Part shown: positions 44,401-55,945 of the stretch, in pieces
How the letters are laid out: each line of letters begins with the position of its first letter
Numbering within the stretch: the first letter of the stretch is position 1
NCBI GenBank assembly: GCA_950097015.1
Contig: CATNEN010000032.1
Coordinates: forward strand, 930,001 to 994,000
Direction of reading: 5' to 3'
DNA length: 64,000 nucleotides
Source: Macrostomum hystrix
Lineage: Eukaryota; Platyhelminthes; Macrostomidae
Program-made: the position numbers and the translations under genes
The notes under the pieces: generated by a model
What the model was told of the DNA's origin: nothing
What the model saw: the letters and a program-made list of their open reading frames with translations, nothing else
The model's database searches: none

Positions 44401-47400
44401 CGTTTTCGCTTCTTCAACTTCTCTTTTATTATTCTATAGAGAGGAAGAGGGGGTTGGACGGTGAAGAAGGGATGAGTGAGGGACCAGAGATGGATAAGGG
44501 TGGCGTGCAACCGAGCTAGAAGGGGCCGCGGGTTGCGGCTTGGACTGCGAAACGAAAAAGGAGACGAAGCGAATGAGTAATTGACGCGCACTGCCACCCG
44601 CTTATTCTCTTGGTGGACGGGATCGTAGGCAAAATAACTGCATCGCTTCACTCTCTTTTTGGGGGCTGGTACTGCGGTTGGAGGAGATAATCCCACACTC
44701 CGCTAGGCCCTTCTATATCCTCTCCTTTCTATCCTCAGAATCTCCGCTTTTCTATATTTCATCTTCCTAGTTTTATAATAAAATGCCTCAGTGTGTGTGT
44801 GTGTGTGTCTGTGTGTGTAGAATCTTTCTATCCACCTTGTCCACCGCAATGTCTGGCATTTGGCATGCATTCTGGCAAGTTTGTCCGACAGAAACAGATG
44901 AGGTGTTGGCTATCTCTGCTAGCATGCCGGCATTGAGCACACTGAGGACACAGGCATTGAGGTCTCTAGGTGGTCCTCTGCTCAGCCTGTCCGGGTCCTG
45001 TGGTCTATGTGACATTGTGCTGTGTGTAAGAGTTGTGAATTGTACTCTACTGCTTTGGATCTCGTCATATCGTCAGAGATTGTGTTATCATATAAAAAAT
45101 GATAGCGTTGTCCTCATTCGCAATGATCCACTTATTGGGTTTGCCCTCTGGATCGCTTAGTCTGATTAATCCTGGACTAGCTCCTAGCCTCATTTGGGCG
45201 CCAATCTTTTTCATCGCTAGCGCTGGTCCTCCTTGTTTGCTTGTACTATTAATGCGACTTTCCGCTTCGTGAACTGCCTTTAGTGAGCCCACTTAGGTCT
45301 GCGGTTGCGGGGGAGTTAGAAGAAAGCCTATGAAGAAAGCCTGTGACAGAATATGCTGGGTTGGGTGGGTTGGCAGTGAGGCAAGGAACTTTTTAAAGTC
45401 TAAATTTCTCTCTCAAGCATATCTCGCCATGCGTGAGAATTCTCATTGGACTACGTTGTTGAGTGAGAGTGCGTGTGCGCGCCTGTGTGGCGTGGCGAAA
45501 TGAGAAAACGTCAAACGAAAAGCTGACGAATTGGAAGGTGATGATAAAAATAAATTGCTTGACTGTTTCAATTAGCTTTTCCATTGCGCTGCTATTTCTT
45601 GTTTAGCTGTGTTCTGCATTTAACACCTCGGTGTGTAGTATAACTCTTGACAAGCTTTCCATTGCTGCAATGATTGACAGCCGACTCAAGCAAATGAAGC
45701 TGAGGGTGACAGTAGCAGCCAACTAAAGCATCTGAGGGTGACAATAGCAGCCAACTGAAGCATCTGAGGGTGACAGTAGCAGCCAACTAAAGCATCTGAG
45801 GGTGACAATAGCAGCCAACTGAAGCATCTGAGGGTGACAATAGCAGCCAACTAAAGCATCTGAGGGTGACAATAGCAGCCAACTGAAGCATCTGAGTGTG
45901 ACAATAGCAGCCAACTGAAGCATCTGAGGGTGACAGTAGCAGCCAACTAAAGCATCTGAGGGTGACGATTGCAGCCAACTGAAGCATCTGAGGGTGACAA
46001 TAGCAGCCAACTGATGCATCTGAGGGTGACAGTAGCAGCCAACTGAAGCATCTGAGGGTGACAATAGCAGCCAACTGAAGCATCTGAGGGTGACAGTAGC
46101 AGCCAACTGAAGCATATGAGGGTGACAATGGCAGCCAACTGAAGCATCTGAGGGTGACAGTAGCAGCCAACTAAAGCATCTGAGGGTGACAATAGCAGCC
46201 AACTGAAGCATCTGAGGGTGACAGTAGCAGCCAACTAAAGCATCTGAGGGTGACAATAGCAGCCAACTGAAGCATCTGAGGGTGACAATAGCAGCCAACT
46301 AAAGCATCTGAGGGTGACAATAGCAGCCAACTGAAGCATCTGAGGGTGACAATAGCAGCCAACTGAAGCATCTGAGGGTGACAGTAGCAGCCAACTAAAG
46401 CATCTGAGGGTGACGATTGCAGCCAACTGAAGCATCTGAGGGTGACAATAGCAGCCAACTGATGCATCTGAGGGTGACAGTAGCAGCCAACTGAAGCATC
46501 TGAGGGTGACAATAGCAGCCAACTGAAGCATCTGAGGGTGACAGTAGCAGCCAACTGATGCATATGAGGGTGACAATAGCAGCCAACTGATGCATCTGAG
46601 GGTGACAGTAGCAGCCAACTGAAGCATCTGAGGGTGACAGTAGCTGCCAACTGAAGCATCTGAGGGTGACAGTAGCTGCCAACTGAAGCATCTGAGGGTG
46701 ACAATTGTAGCCAACTGATGCATCTGAGGGTGGCAATTGTAGCCAACTGAAGCATCTGAGGGTGACGATTGCAGCCAACTGAAGCATCTGAGGGTGACAA
46801 TTGCAGCCAACTGAAGCATATGAGGGTGACAATAGCAGCCAACTGAAGCATCTGAGGGTGACAATTGCAGCCAACTGAAGCATATGAGGGTGACAATAGC
46901 AGCCAACTGAAGCATCTGAGGGTGACGATTGCAGCCAACTGAAGCATATGAGGGTGACAATAGCAGCCAACTGAAGCATCTGAGGGTGACAGTAGCAGCC
47001 AACTGAAGCATCTGAGGGTGACGATTGCAGCCAACTGAAGCATATGAGGGTGACAATGGCAGCCAACTGAAGCATCTGAGGGTGACATTTGCAGCCAACT
47101 GAAGCATATGAGGGTGACGATTGCAGCCAACTGAAGCATATGAGGGTGACAATAGCAGCCAACTGAAGCATCTGAGGGTGACGATTGCAGCCAACTGAAG
47201 CATATGAGGGTGACAATGGCAGCCAACTGAAGCATCTGATGGCAAAGGTAATTGGCTGACCTGTTAAGGTAGCAGCAGCAAGAGCAGCAAGCTGAACAAC
47301 AAAAAATGGTGATGCTACGAGTTCGCTAATTGTCCCTTTATTGACTTTTGATTTGACTTTTGTCATTAGGATCTCAATAAAACTGTGGGGAACACTAAGC

Positions 47401-50400
47401 GGCTTAAGATGTGAACTGTGTGGTTGGAATCTGAGCAGGTCCCCTCGCCCAATTCGTGCGCTCCTCTAACCCTAATAGCCTCCCCCTCCCGCCCTGCTCT
47501 CCGGCCTGCGCTGACTACTGAGCCTACTACTGCCTATCCCATTAGGCCTTAATGCGGATTGAATTAGTAGCGGCCGCAAGTTTAGTTCACTGCACTCTAA
47601 GCCCGCCTCTTGCTTATTCGGCAGTCCTACTGCTGGCTAAGCAAACTGCATCATAAAGAGAACCACGAGCTTAATGATATTCGTATGCAAGCAAGTATTG
47701 GAGGATCTCAGAGCTCTGTACCAACACACAACTGCAGAGCTCTGTACCAACACACAACTGCAGAGCTCTGTACCAACACAACTGCAGAGCTCTGTACCAA
47801 CACAACTGCAGAGCTCTGTACCAACACACAACTGCAGAGCTCTGTACCAACACAACTGCAGAGCTCTGTACCAACACAACTACAGAGCTCTGTACCAACA
47901 CAACTGCAGAGCTCTGTACCAACACACAACTGCAGAGCTCTGTACCAACACACAGCTGCAGAGCTCTGTACCAACACAACTGCAGAGCTCTGTACCAACA
48001 CACAACTGCAGAGCTCTGTACCAACACAACTGCAGAGCTCTGTACCAACACACAACTGCAGAGCTCTGTATCAACACACAGCTGCACAATTCAACTATAA
48101 TTTTTTGCCTGGCCGCGTACTCAATTCAACACTTTGCCATGTTAATGGGGCGCCCATTTGTTAACATCAGCTCATCATGAGTCTTGTAGCTACATCTCTG
48201 GCACATTTCTATACTTTTCACCCACTTTCAGCAGCCCAGACCTGCTCCAGTAATTGCTTTAGGTTGGAACTTTCTCCTAGCGCAGATCTGACCTTCACCT
48301 TGACCTTGAGTGTCCGTCCAGCAGACACGTATTTGGGATAGACTATTTGGAATTTAAGCTCCAGCTCCTCCCATCCCTGCCCTGCGCTGAGCTGGCTGGC
48401 CTGCAAGCTAGAGTGAAGTCGTTAGCTTAAGCCTCGGTTGGCGTTCCCGATTTCCTTATTTTTCATTCGAGCAGAGCCAACTCTTTAAGCTCCACTGAGT
48501 CCTTCGCTCGCTCTCTGCCCTCCTGCTCTGCTCTCTCTCCTGTGTCCTATTTGCTTTTGTGTTGCTAAAAGCCTGAAGCAGGCCACTCCAGACCCGCAAC
48601 CACCCGCCGGCCTACTGATGTCCGCCGCTGTGTTTGGATTAAAACTTTTATCCAACTATTGGCCTTCCTTGTTTTTGGCTTATGAACCTTTTCATTTACC
48701 GATAATTTTATTTATGTGTAGTGTGTAGTGACCATTAAATAAATTACGGGTTATCACTGAACCAGGCGCTTGGTCGCTCTGGCACTGGTGGCGTTACTCG
48801 GTGAATGCGATTTCATGCAATAAATTGAGTCTTCGCAGTAAAAGACCGACTGAATTTGGCTCGAATCGTAAGTCATATGCGATCGCAGGAGCGCAGGCGG
48901 GTGCCCTGGCACAGGCAGTTAAAAAACAGCTACCTGGGGTAGTGGGGCAGGTGTACAAACCACCAAAGTCAAGCCAACAGCGCGTAGGGAGGGGTAGGGT
49001 TGTACGCACTGGCCGGATTGACGGGAAAAGCAACACTGAGCTGATTGGCGAGAGGGGCAAAGCCACGCAGGGCTGGGGTAAGGGTTAACAGACAACGCCA
49101 GCGCCCAGCCAATCAGGTGGCGGCACAGGGCACAAAGAGCAGGGGCTGGGGAGGAGGGTGAGAGAGGGCGAGGCCAAGGCCGAGCCAACCAAACCGGCCT
49201 GAAACACCGGCTTTGTCGGGCAGTCGACAATGTCCAACCGCCTCAGGAACACAGACACTACTCGTACATGTGGTTAAAATGTAGCCTCTGTAGTTAAAAT
49301 GTCGTGGAAAATTATTGGTTGTGTAATAGCTAATAAGTTCAGCGGAAAAATGTGATTTTTCAACATTGCCTTCAGGCCGCCTACTCCGGCTGGCTATGCT
49401 CGGTGTACTTCTCAGTGCACAACACCTCTAGAGAGGCCTGGCAGCTGGAGGCCATCAAAGGTCGCTTCGCCGAGGCGGCCAAAGTGGCTCTCATGAAGCC
49501 CTGTCCGGACTGGTGCCAGGCGGTGGAGACCGAGTGTCCCTATGTGGCGCCGTCAGAGGACGTGTCAAATTCTGGCGAGCCGCTCTTCCTGTGTCACGGT
49601 GAGTTCGGCTAGTGCTCACTGCCTGCTAGTGCTCCCTGCCTGCTAGTGCTCCCTGCCTGCTAGTGCTCACTGCCTGCTAGTGCTCACTGCCTGCTAGTGC
49701 TCACTGCCTGCTAGTGCTCCCTGCCTGCTAGTGCTCCCTGCCTGCTAGTGCTCACTGCCTGCTAGTGCTCCCTGCCTGCTAGTGCTCACTGCCTGCTAGT
49801 TCTCACTGCCTGCTAGTGCTCACTGCCTGCTAGTGCTCCCTGCCTGCTAGTGCTCACTGCCTGCTAGTGCTCACTGCCTGCTAGTGCTCACTGCCTGCTA
49901 GTGCTCACTGCCTGCTAGTGCTCCCTGCCTGCTAGTGCTCCCTGCCTGCTAGTGCTCACCGCCCGTGACTTGATCGTCACTTGCAATATGCTTTTCTCAT
50001 CCCTTTCTGTCTCATTGTCTCACCCTTCTGTCTCATATTCTCACCCTTCTGTCTCATAGTCTCACCCTTCTGTCTCATTGTCTCACCCTTCTGTCTCATA
50101 TTCTCACCCTTCTGTCTCATAGTCTCACCCTTCTGTCTCATTGTCTCACCCTTCTGTCTCATAGACTCACCCTTCTGTCTCATTGTCTCACTCTTCTGTC
50201 TCATAGTCTCACCCTTCTTTCTCATAGTCTCACCCTTCTCTCTCATAGTCTCAGCCTTCTTTCTAGAGTCTCACCCTTCTGTCTCATGATTTCTCTTTTA
50301 TTTCTAACCAGCAATCATTCATCTCACCCTGTAATTGTCTCAGATCTTACTGCTCTCAATCCCCTATTTGTCTAAGCTTCTAGTAATCGCTTCTCGCAGT

Positions 50401-53400
50401 TGAGTTTGCTTCTCAGCCAATTCCCCCCATGAAATTTCCCACTGTTGAATCCGCTTGTGCCACCCACAGTGAGCATGCACATTTCTGTCCGCTTTTGTTT
50501 CCTGTATTTCTGGCGTCACTTCCTACTATACTAGTTTCCCCTCAGTCCTTCCCAATATGGCTCTTTCCCCATCTCCCAATCCTTCTTCCCTCCCACGCGC
50601 GCCTGTCGCTAAGATTTAGCGTAAATCTCGTCTCACACATGCCGTTAATCCAAATCTGGCGTTAAATGCTTGAAATAAATGAGCCCAACGCCTCAGTCCC
50701 ACTCAAACGCAGGCGTATGCGTTGGATAAGTTTGTGGTCGGGGCTGAGGCCGTGCTGTGCTAACTGTTGCTAGCGGATATTAATCCTGACGCTTTGAGCC
50801 AACAGAAAAAATGCTAGCGGATGAAAAGAGAGAGATAGACGAGCCGAACCGAATGGGATCAGGACTTAGAAAGGTGACTCAGTGCACGACTGAGAGACAT
50901 GGGTTTACACGCTAAAGGGATTGCAGGGCATTGCTGCTGCTGCTGCTTCCGCAGTTGTGCCAATATGTTAATCTATCTAGAATTTCGTGTTTGGATTAGA
51001 TAATATTTATCAGTATCTAATGTCAATATCTACTTTTTATCAAGGTTTCCTGTTGAAATCAGTTTAAACGTTCAAAAACTTTCTTTAATGTTGATATTTT
51101 TCTTTGCATGCAGTGGGATTTTTAAGGTCGAATATTATGTTTAGAATATGATTTTTATGTCAGGAATGATGGTAAGAATGGGATTTTAATGTCAGGGATG
51201 ATGGCAAGAATGGGATTTTATTGTCAGGAATGGTGGCAAGAATGGGATTTCAATGTCAGGAATGGTGGCAAGAATGGGATTTTATTGTCATGGATGGTGG
51301 CGAGAATGGGATTTCAATGTCAGGGATGATGGCAAGAATGGGATTTCAATGTCAGGAATGGTGTCAAGAATGGGATTTCAATGTCAGGGATGATGGCAAG
51401 AATGGGATTTCAATGTCAGGAATGGTGGCAAGAATGGGATTTCAATGTCAGGGATGATGGCAAGAATGGGATTTCAATGTCAGGAATGGTGTCAAGAATG
51501 GGATTTCAATGTCAGGGATGGTGGCAAGAATGGGATTTCAATGTCAGGGATGATGGCAAGAATGGGATTTCAATGTCAGGGATGATGGCAAGAATGGGAT
51601 TTCAATGTCAGGGATGATGGCAAGAATTGGATTTCAATGTCAGGGATGATGGCAAGAATGGGATTTCAATGTCAGGGATGGTGGCAAGAATGGGATTTCA
51701 ATGTCAGGGATGGTGGCAAGAATGGGATTTCAATGTCAGGAATGGTGGCAAGAATGGGATTTTATTGTCAGGGATGATAGCAACAATGGGATTTTAATGT
51801 CAGTGATGATGGCAAGAATGGGATTTCAATGTCAGGGATGATAGCAACAATGGGATTTCAATGTCAGGGATGATGGCAAGAATGGGATTTCAATGTCAGG
51901 GATGGTGGCAAGAATGGGATTTCAATGTCAGGAATGGTGGCAAGAATGGGATTTCAATGTCAGGAATGGTGGCAAGAATGGTATTTTATTGTCAGGGATG
52001 ATGGCAAGAATGGGATTTCAATGTCAGGGATGATGGCAAGAATGGGATTTCAATGTCAGGGATGATGGCAAGAATTGGATTTCAATGTCAGGGATGATGG
52101 CAAGAATGGGATTTCAATGTCAGGGATGGTGGCAAGAATGGGATTTCAATGTCAGGAATGGTGGCAAGAATGGGATTTTATTGTCAGGGATGATAGCAAC
52201 AATGGGATTTTAATGTCAGTGATGATGGCAAGAATGGGATTTCAATGTCAGGGATGATAGCAACAATGGGATTTCAATGTCAGGGATGATGGCAAGAATG
52301 GGATTTCAATGTCAGGGATGGTGGCAAGAATGGGATTTCAATGTCAGGAATGGTGGCAAGAATGGGATTTCAATGTCAGGAATGGTGGCAAGAATGGTAT
52401 TTTATTGTCAGGAATGGTGGCAAGAATGGGATTTCAATGTCAGGGATGATGGCAAGAATGGGATTTTATTGTCAGGGATGATAGCAACAATGGGATTTCA
52501 ATGTCAGGGATGATGGCAAGAATGAGATTTCAATGTCAGGGATGGTGGCAAGAATGGGATTTCAATGTCAGGAATGGTGGCAAGAATGGTATTTTATTGT
52601 CAGGAATGGTGGCAAGAATGGGATTTCAATGTCAGGGATGATGGCAACAATGGGATTTCAATGTCAGGGATGATGGCAAGAATGGGATTTCAATGTCAGG
52701 GATGATAGAAACAATGGGATTTCAATGTCAGGAATGGTGGCAAGAATGGGATTTCAATGTCAGGAATGGTGGCAAGAATGGTATTTTATTGTCAGGAATG
52801 GTGGCAAGAATGGGATTTCAATGTCAGGGATGATAGCAACAATGGGATTTCAATGTCAGGGATGATGGCAAGAATGGGATTTCAATGTCAGGGATGATGG
52901 CAACAATGGGATTTCAATGTCAGGGATGATGGCAAGAATGGGATTTCAATGTCAGGGATGGTGGCAAGAATGGGATTTCAATGTCAGGAATGGTGGCAAG
53001 AATGGGATTTCAATGTCAGGGATGATGGCAAGAATGGGATTTTATTGTCAGGGATGATAGCAACAATGGGATTTCAATGTCAGGGATGATGGCAAGAATG
53101 GGATTTCAATGTCAGGGATGGTGGCAAGAATTGGATTTCAATGTCAGGAATGGTGGCAAGAATGGTATTTTATTGTCAGGAATGGTGGCAAGAATGGGAT
53201 TTCAATGTCAGGGATGATGGCAACAATGGGATTTCAATGTCAGGGATGATGGCAAGAATGGGATTTCAATGTCAGGGATGGTGGCAAGAATGGGATTTCA
53301 ATGTCAGGAATGGTGGCAAGAATGGGATTTCAATGTCAGGGATGATGGCAAGAATGGGATTTTAATTGACCGCTATTTGAACAAAAATCCAACCTTGGCG

Positions 53401-53726
53401 ACATTTGATCCCACCGCCGCCCGCTGCTCATAGAGGACAGCTACAAGGGCCCCGGCTTCACCGACCGCTGTCGCGAGGCCGGCCTGTGCTGTTGCTACCA
53501 GCCCGTTGGCGCCAAGCGTGGCGACATTAACTTTACCTGCCCTGCCGAGGCTACCAAACTGAATCAGCGCTATCCGCCAGATCAGTCCTGGAATTCCACG
53601 GCCGGCAACGCCACGGACCAAGCCTCCAGCGGCGGCGGCGGCAGCGGCGCTGTCTGCAAGGCTAGCATTTCCCGCCTGTTGTTGCTCAGCGCATTATTGA
53701 CGGCCGTGCTAATCCGCATCTGTTAA
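41497..53726 (+). CDS. NALF1/FAM155/NLF-1 homologue, NALCN auxiliary subunit (501 aa, 3 exons)
   Basis: Membrane protein of the FAM155 (NALF1/NLF-1/Mid1-related) family, which assembles with the NALCN sodium-leak channel. Exons: 41497-42486, 49376-49598, 53434-53726 (donors CGG|GTAAGT and CACG|GTGAGT, acceptors CTTCAG and CATAG; phases 0 and 1). The product has an N-terminal hydrophobic segment (~18-40), a long Ser/Ala/Pro-rich stretch, then the cysteine-rich domain: LACQCAQAVLARAARL, YSGWLCSVYFSV, PCPDWCQAVETECPYVAPSE, LFLCHE, LCCCYQPVGAK, and VCKASISRLLLLSALL. The WLCS-YF, C-x3-C-x2-V-x3-CP and C-terminal hydrophobic tail match FAM155A in order. Both introns (6.9 and 3.8 kb) are packed with minisatellites. 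Glypican was considered and rejected. Confidence 0.82.
43061..43990. repeat. Mixed 19/14-bp minisatellite in NALF1 intron 1
   Basis: Two unit types are interspersed: GGCAGCATTGATCGGAAAT (19 bp) and GGCAGTTGTGAAAT (14 bp). Variants include AGTATT, AGCACT and TTGCAG. A ~320-bp block recurs within the array (compare 43420-43580 with 43700-43860), implying segmental duplication. Confidence 0.94.
43991..45699 (+). other. Unique part of NALF1 intron 1
   Basis: GC-rich and pyrimidine-rich mixed sequence with a (TG)n microsatellite at about 44792-44818. Open frames at 44379-44696 (minus) and 44783-45160 (plus) lack recognisable features. A 36-codon ATG frame at 44224 (MEVPLFELFNQELSAKEG) is too short to call. 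Confidence 0.4.
45700..47240. repeat. 32-bp minisatellite in NALF1 intron 1
   Basis: Forty-eight or so copies of GAAGCATCTGAGGGTGACAA then TAGCAGCCAACT. Variable positions are AATAGC/AGTAGC/GATTGC/AATTGC, GAAGCA/TAAAGCA/GATGCA and ATCTG/ATATG. A block of several hundred bp is internally repeated (around 45930-46240 and 46330-46560). The long minus-strand open frames of SDASVGCYCHPQML type are by-products. Confidence 0.95.
47705..48085. repeat. 24/26-bp minisatellite in NALF1 intron 1
   Basis: Fifteen copies of CTGCAGAGCTCTGTACCAAC plus ACAA or ACACAA. The unit core CAGAGCTCTG is a perfect palindrome, so each unit could form a small hairpin. A two-base length variation (ACA versus ACACA) makes the period alternate between 24 and 26. 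Confidence 0.94.
48086..49375 (+). other. Unique 3' part of NALF1 intron 1
   Basis: No array. The 95-codon plus-strand frame at 48801-49088 has basic composition but no splice or family support. The exon-2 acceptor TTGCCTTCAG lies at its end. Confidence 0.4.
49605..49965. repeat. 17-bp minisatellite in NALF1 intron 2
   Basis: About twenty-one copies of TGCCTGCTAGTGCTCAC or TGCCTGCTAGTGCTCCC. It starts within about ten bases of the exon-2 donor at 49598. Confidence 0.94.
49990..50290. repeat. 21-bp minisatellite in NALF1 intron 2
   Basis: Fourteen copies of TGTCTCATTGTCTCACCCTT plus C, with variants ATAGTCTC, ATATTCTC, ATAGACTC. Because the unit is a multiple of three, open frames (CLIVSPF type) run through it on both strands. 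Confidence 0.94.
50291..51149 (+). other. Unique part of NALF1 intron 2
   Basis: Pyrimidine-rich then AT-rich intronic sequence with no gene or array recognised, apart from a short CTG run near 50935. Confidence 0.4.
51150..53370. repeat. 32-bp minisatellite (2.2 kb) in NALF1 intron 2
   Basis: About seventy copies of CAATGTCAGGGATGATGGCA then AGAATGGGATTT. Variants include GGAATGGTGG, GATAGCAACAATGG and TTTTATTGTC. Blocks of several variant units recur in the same order (for example near 51720-51900, 52150-52330, 52440-52560 and 53020-53140), which points to higher-order duplications. The exon-3 acceptor lies 60 bp after it. Confidence 0.95.
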
Positions 53727-54261
53727 TCCAGAATGTACAGCAGGCCTGGCTTCCGCCCCTGCTCTACCTGCCCATTGTTGTCTAGCGAGTCGATGCTTGT
53801 CAGTTCTCTCATTCTCCTATCTGCTGCGTAAAGCATGGATCGTATTTTGATAATTTATTATTTAATTTATTAATATTTTTAAAGCTACCGCACTCAGCTT
53901 TAAGCCACTGCAACCATTTTTCTCTCGACTGATTTTGGTATTTTAATTACGAATGTTATAAAATGCGAGACAATATAAAACGAAATGATAATATAATACC
54001 TATTTATGCTAGTCTCTGATATCCAATCAAAGATAATTTGTTATTCCCCCCGTCAAGTGTTTGGCTGTGCATTTAACGGCTTGCTTTAGTCCGCTTCAAA
54101 GACTTCACATAATCAATAGAAGGGGCGCGATAGTGTCTGTTAGTCCCAGTTCAAATATGTCTCCATTTTTTCAGTTTGAATTGAATTTCCACCAACGAGT
54201 AATCTTTTTATTCCTACTGTATTTGGCACTAGAAATCTTTAATAAATCTTCCTACCCGATG
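53727..54261. other. 3' flank of the NALF1-like gene
   Basis: 3' UTR and AT-rich spacer. Nothing else is supported. Confidence 0.4.
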
Positions 54262-54510
54262 ATCCCTCTCTATCCACTGATTATCCGTCTCTATCCACTA
54301 ATTATCCTTCTCTATCTACTGATTATCCCTCTCTATCCACAGATTATCCCTCTCTATCCACTGATTATCCCTCTCTATCCACTAGTTATCCCTCTCTATC
54401 CATAGATTATCCTTCCCTATCCACTGATTGTTCCTCTCTATCCACTGATTGTCCTTCTCTATCCATTGATTATCCCTCTTTAACATATAATTTTCTCTCT
54501 ATCCACTGCT
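54262..54510. repeat. 21-bp minisatellite
   Basis: About eleven copies of TATCCACTGATTATCCCTCT plus C, diverging at the 3' end. It is intergenic, or intronic if the 56894 gene starts further upstream. Confidence 0.9.
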
Positions 54511-55219
54511 ATCTCTCTACACCTTCGAGTTATCCCAGTTCCTCTCGTTTTATATTAGGTCCCAAATGCTTCCTTCTTGTTTATGTTCAGAAGTTTTGGC
54601 TCCAATAAAGTTAGCGGAAATCATATTGATCAAACAAGACATTTCCCATAACCCTTGCCTGCTTGCTGTACATGCAAACCCTGCTCACTGCACCCCAGAA
54701 CCAATGTCACTGCATTGCTGCTGCTGCCGCTATTGCTGCTTCAGCCGCCGCGAGTTTATCTTCAGCTTGTCCGCTAGTCAAAAAGTTGTGTCATCCACCA
54801 GCATTGGGTTCAGCTGGCCTTCTTAGTACCTCATTGTCTGTTTATTTTCATTTCTTAAAGTGATTTTTGTGTAGCAGCAAATCATGCGCTGCTTTATTAG
54901 ATATTTTTGTTAGCTAGCGAATTCTTTGCACGATTTGTTCACCTGGTTTTTACCCCCCCCACCTACCCCTACGAGTAACTGAACATTGACTTTTAGCTAG
55001 TTTGTCTCTGTTTAAATAATTATGTTTTCACACCTTTCTATTTGGTGAATTGTTAGCAGCTGTATTTAATAGCAGTCTAGTCTAACACTGCTCTGTCTCT
55101 CTTGTGCGTACCGCTTCGTTATTGTCTGATTCTCTCACCTGCGACTGCCTGCCGCCCTTATTTCACACTCGCTACATCTGCACCTCTCCGCTGCTGCATC
55201 CTTCTTTTTACTGTTTTCG
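54511..55219. other. Spacer
   Basis: No gene supported. Short open frames with Cys-rich tracts come from a GCTGCTGCTGCCGC run and have no domain. Confidence 0.35.
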
Positions 55220-55945
55220 AGTTCATCTGTCTGTTCTGGGTATCTGTCTGTTCTGGGTATCTGTCTGTTCTGCGTATCTGTCTGTTCTGGATGTCTGTCT
55301 GTTCTGGATGTCTGTCTGTTCTGGGTGTCTGTCTGTTCTGGGTGTCTGTCTGTTCTGGCTGACTGTCTGTTCTGGGTGTCTGTCTGTTCTGGGTGTCTGT
55401 CTGTTCTGGGTGTCTGTCTGTTCTGGCTGACTGTCTGTTCTGGGTGTCTGTCTGTTCTGGCTGACTGTCTGTTCTGGGTGTCTGTCTGTTCTGGTTGTCT
55501 GTCTGTTCTGGGTGTCTGTCTGTTCTGGGTGTCTGTCTGTTCTGGGTGTCTGTCTGTTCTGGGTGTCTGTCTGTTCTGGCTGACTGTCTGTTCTGGGTGT
55601 CTGTCTGTTCTGGGTGTCTGTCTGTTCTGGCTGACTGTCTGTTCTGGGTGTCTGTCTGTTCTGGCTGACTGTCTGTTCTGGGTGTCTGTCTGTTCTGGTT
55701 GTCTGTCTGTTCTGGGTGTCTGTCTGTTCTGGCTGACTGTCTGTTCTGGGTGTCTGTCTGTTCTGGGTGTCTGTCTGTTCTGGGTGTCTGTCTGTTCTGG
55801 CTGACTGTCTGTTCTGGGTGTCTGTCTGTTCTGGCTGACTGTCTGTTCTGGGTGTCTGTCTGTTCTGGTTGTCTGTCTGTTCTGGGTGTCTGTCTGTTCT
55901 GGGTGTCTGTCTGTTCTGGGTGTCTGTCTGTTCTGGCTGACTGTT
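55220..55945. repeat. 17-bp minisatellite
   Basis: Over forty copies of TCTGTTCTGGGTGTCTG with TCTGTTCTGGCTGACTG as the second type. The pattern of the two types repeats in blocks, so higher-order duplication is likely. The SVCSGCL-type open frames are by-products. Confidence 0.94.

Noticed and set aside
45723-47366. Overlapping minus-strand frames of the SWLLLSPSDASVGCYCHP type
   Set aside because: All arise from the 32-bp array in the NALF1 intron.
48801-49088. 95-codon basic plus-strand frame
   Set aside because: Lies in a NALF1 intron, overlaps open minus-strand frames of similar length, and has no splice sites or family resemblance.
41497-53726. Glypican
   Set aside because: Signal-like N-terminus, cysteines and hydrophobic C-terminus suggest it at first, but the WLCS-YF, C-x3-C-x2-V-x3-CP and FLC order matches FAM155/NLF-1, not the glypican 14-Cys pattern.
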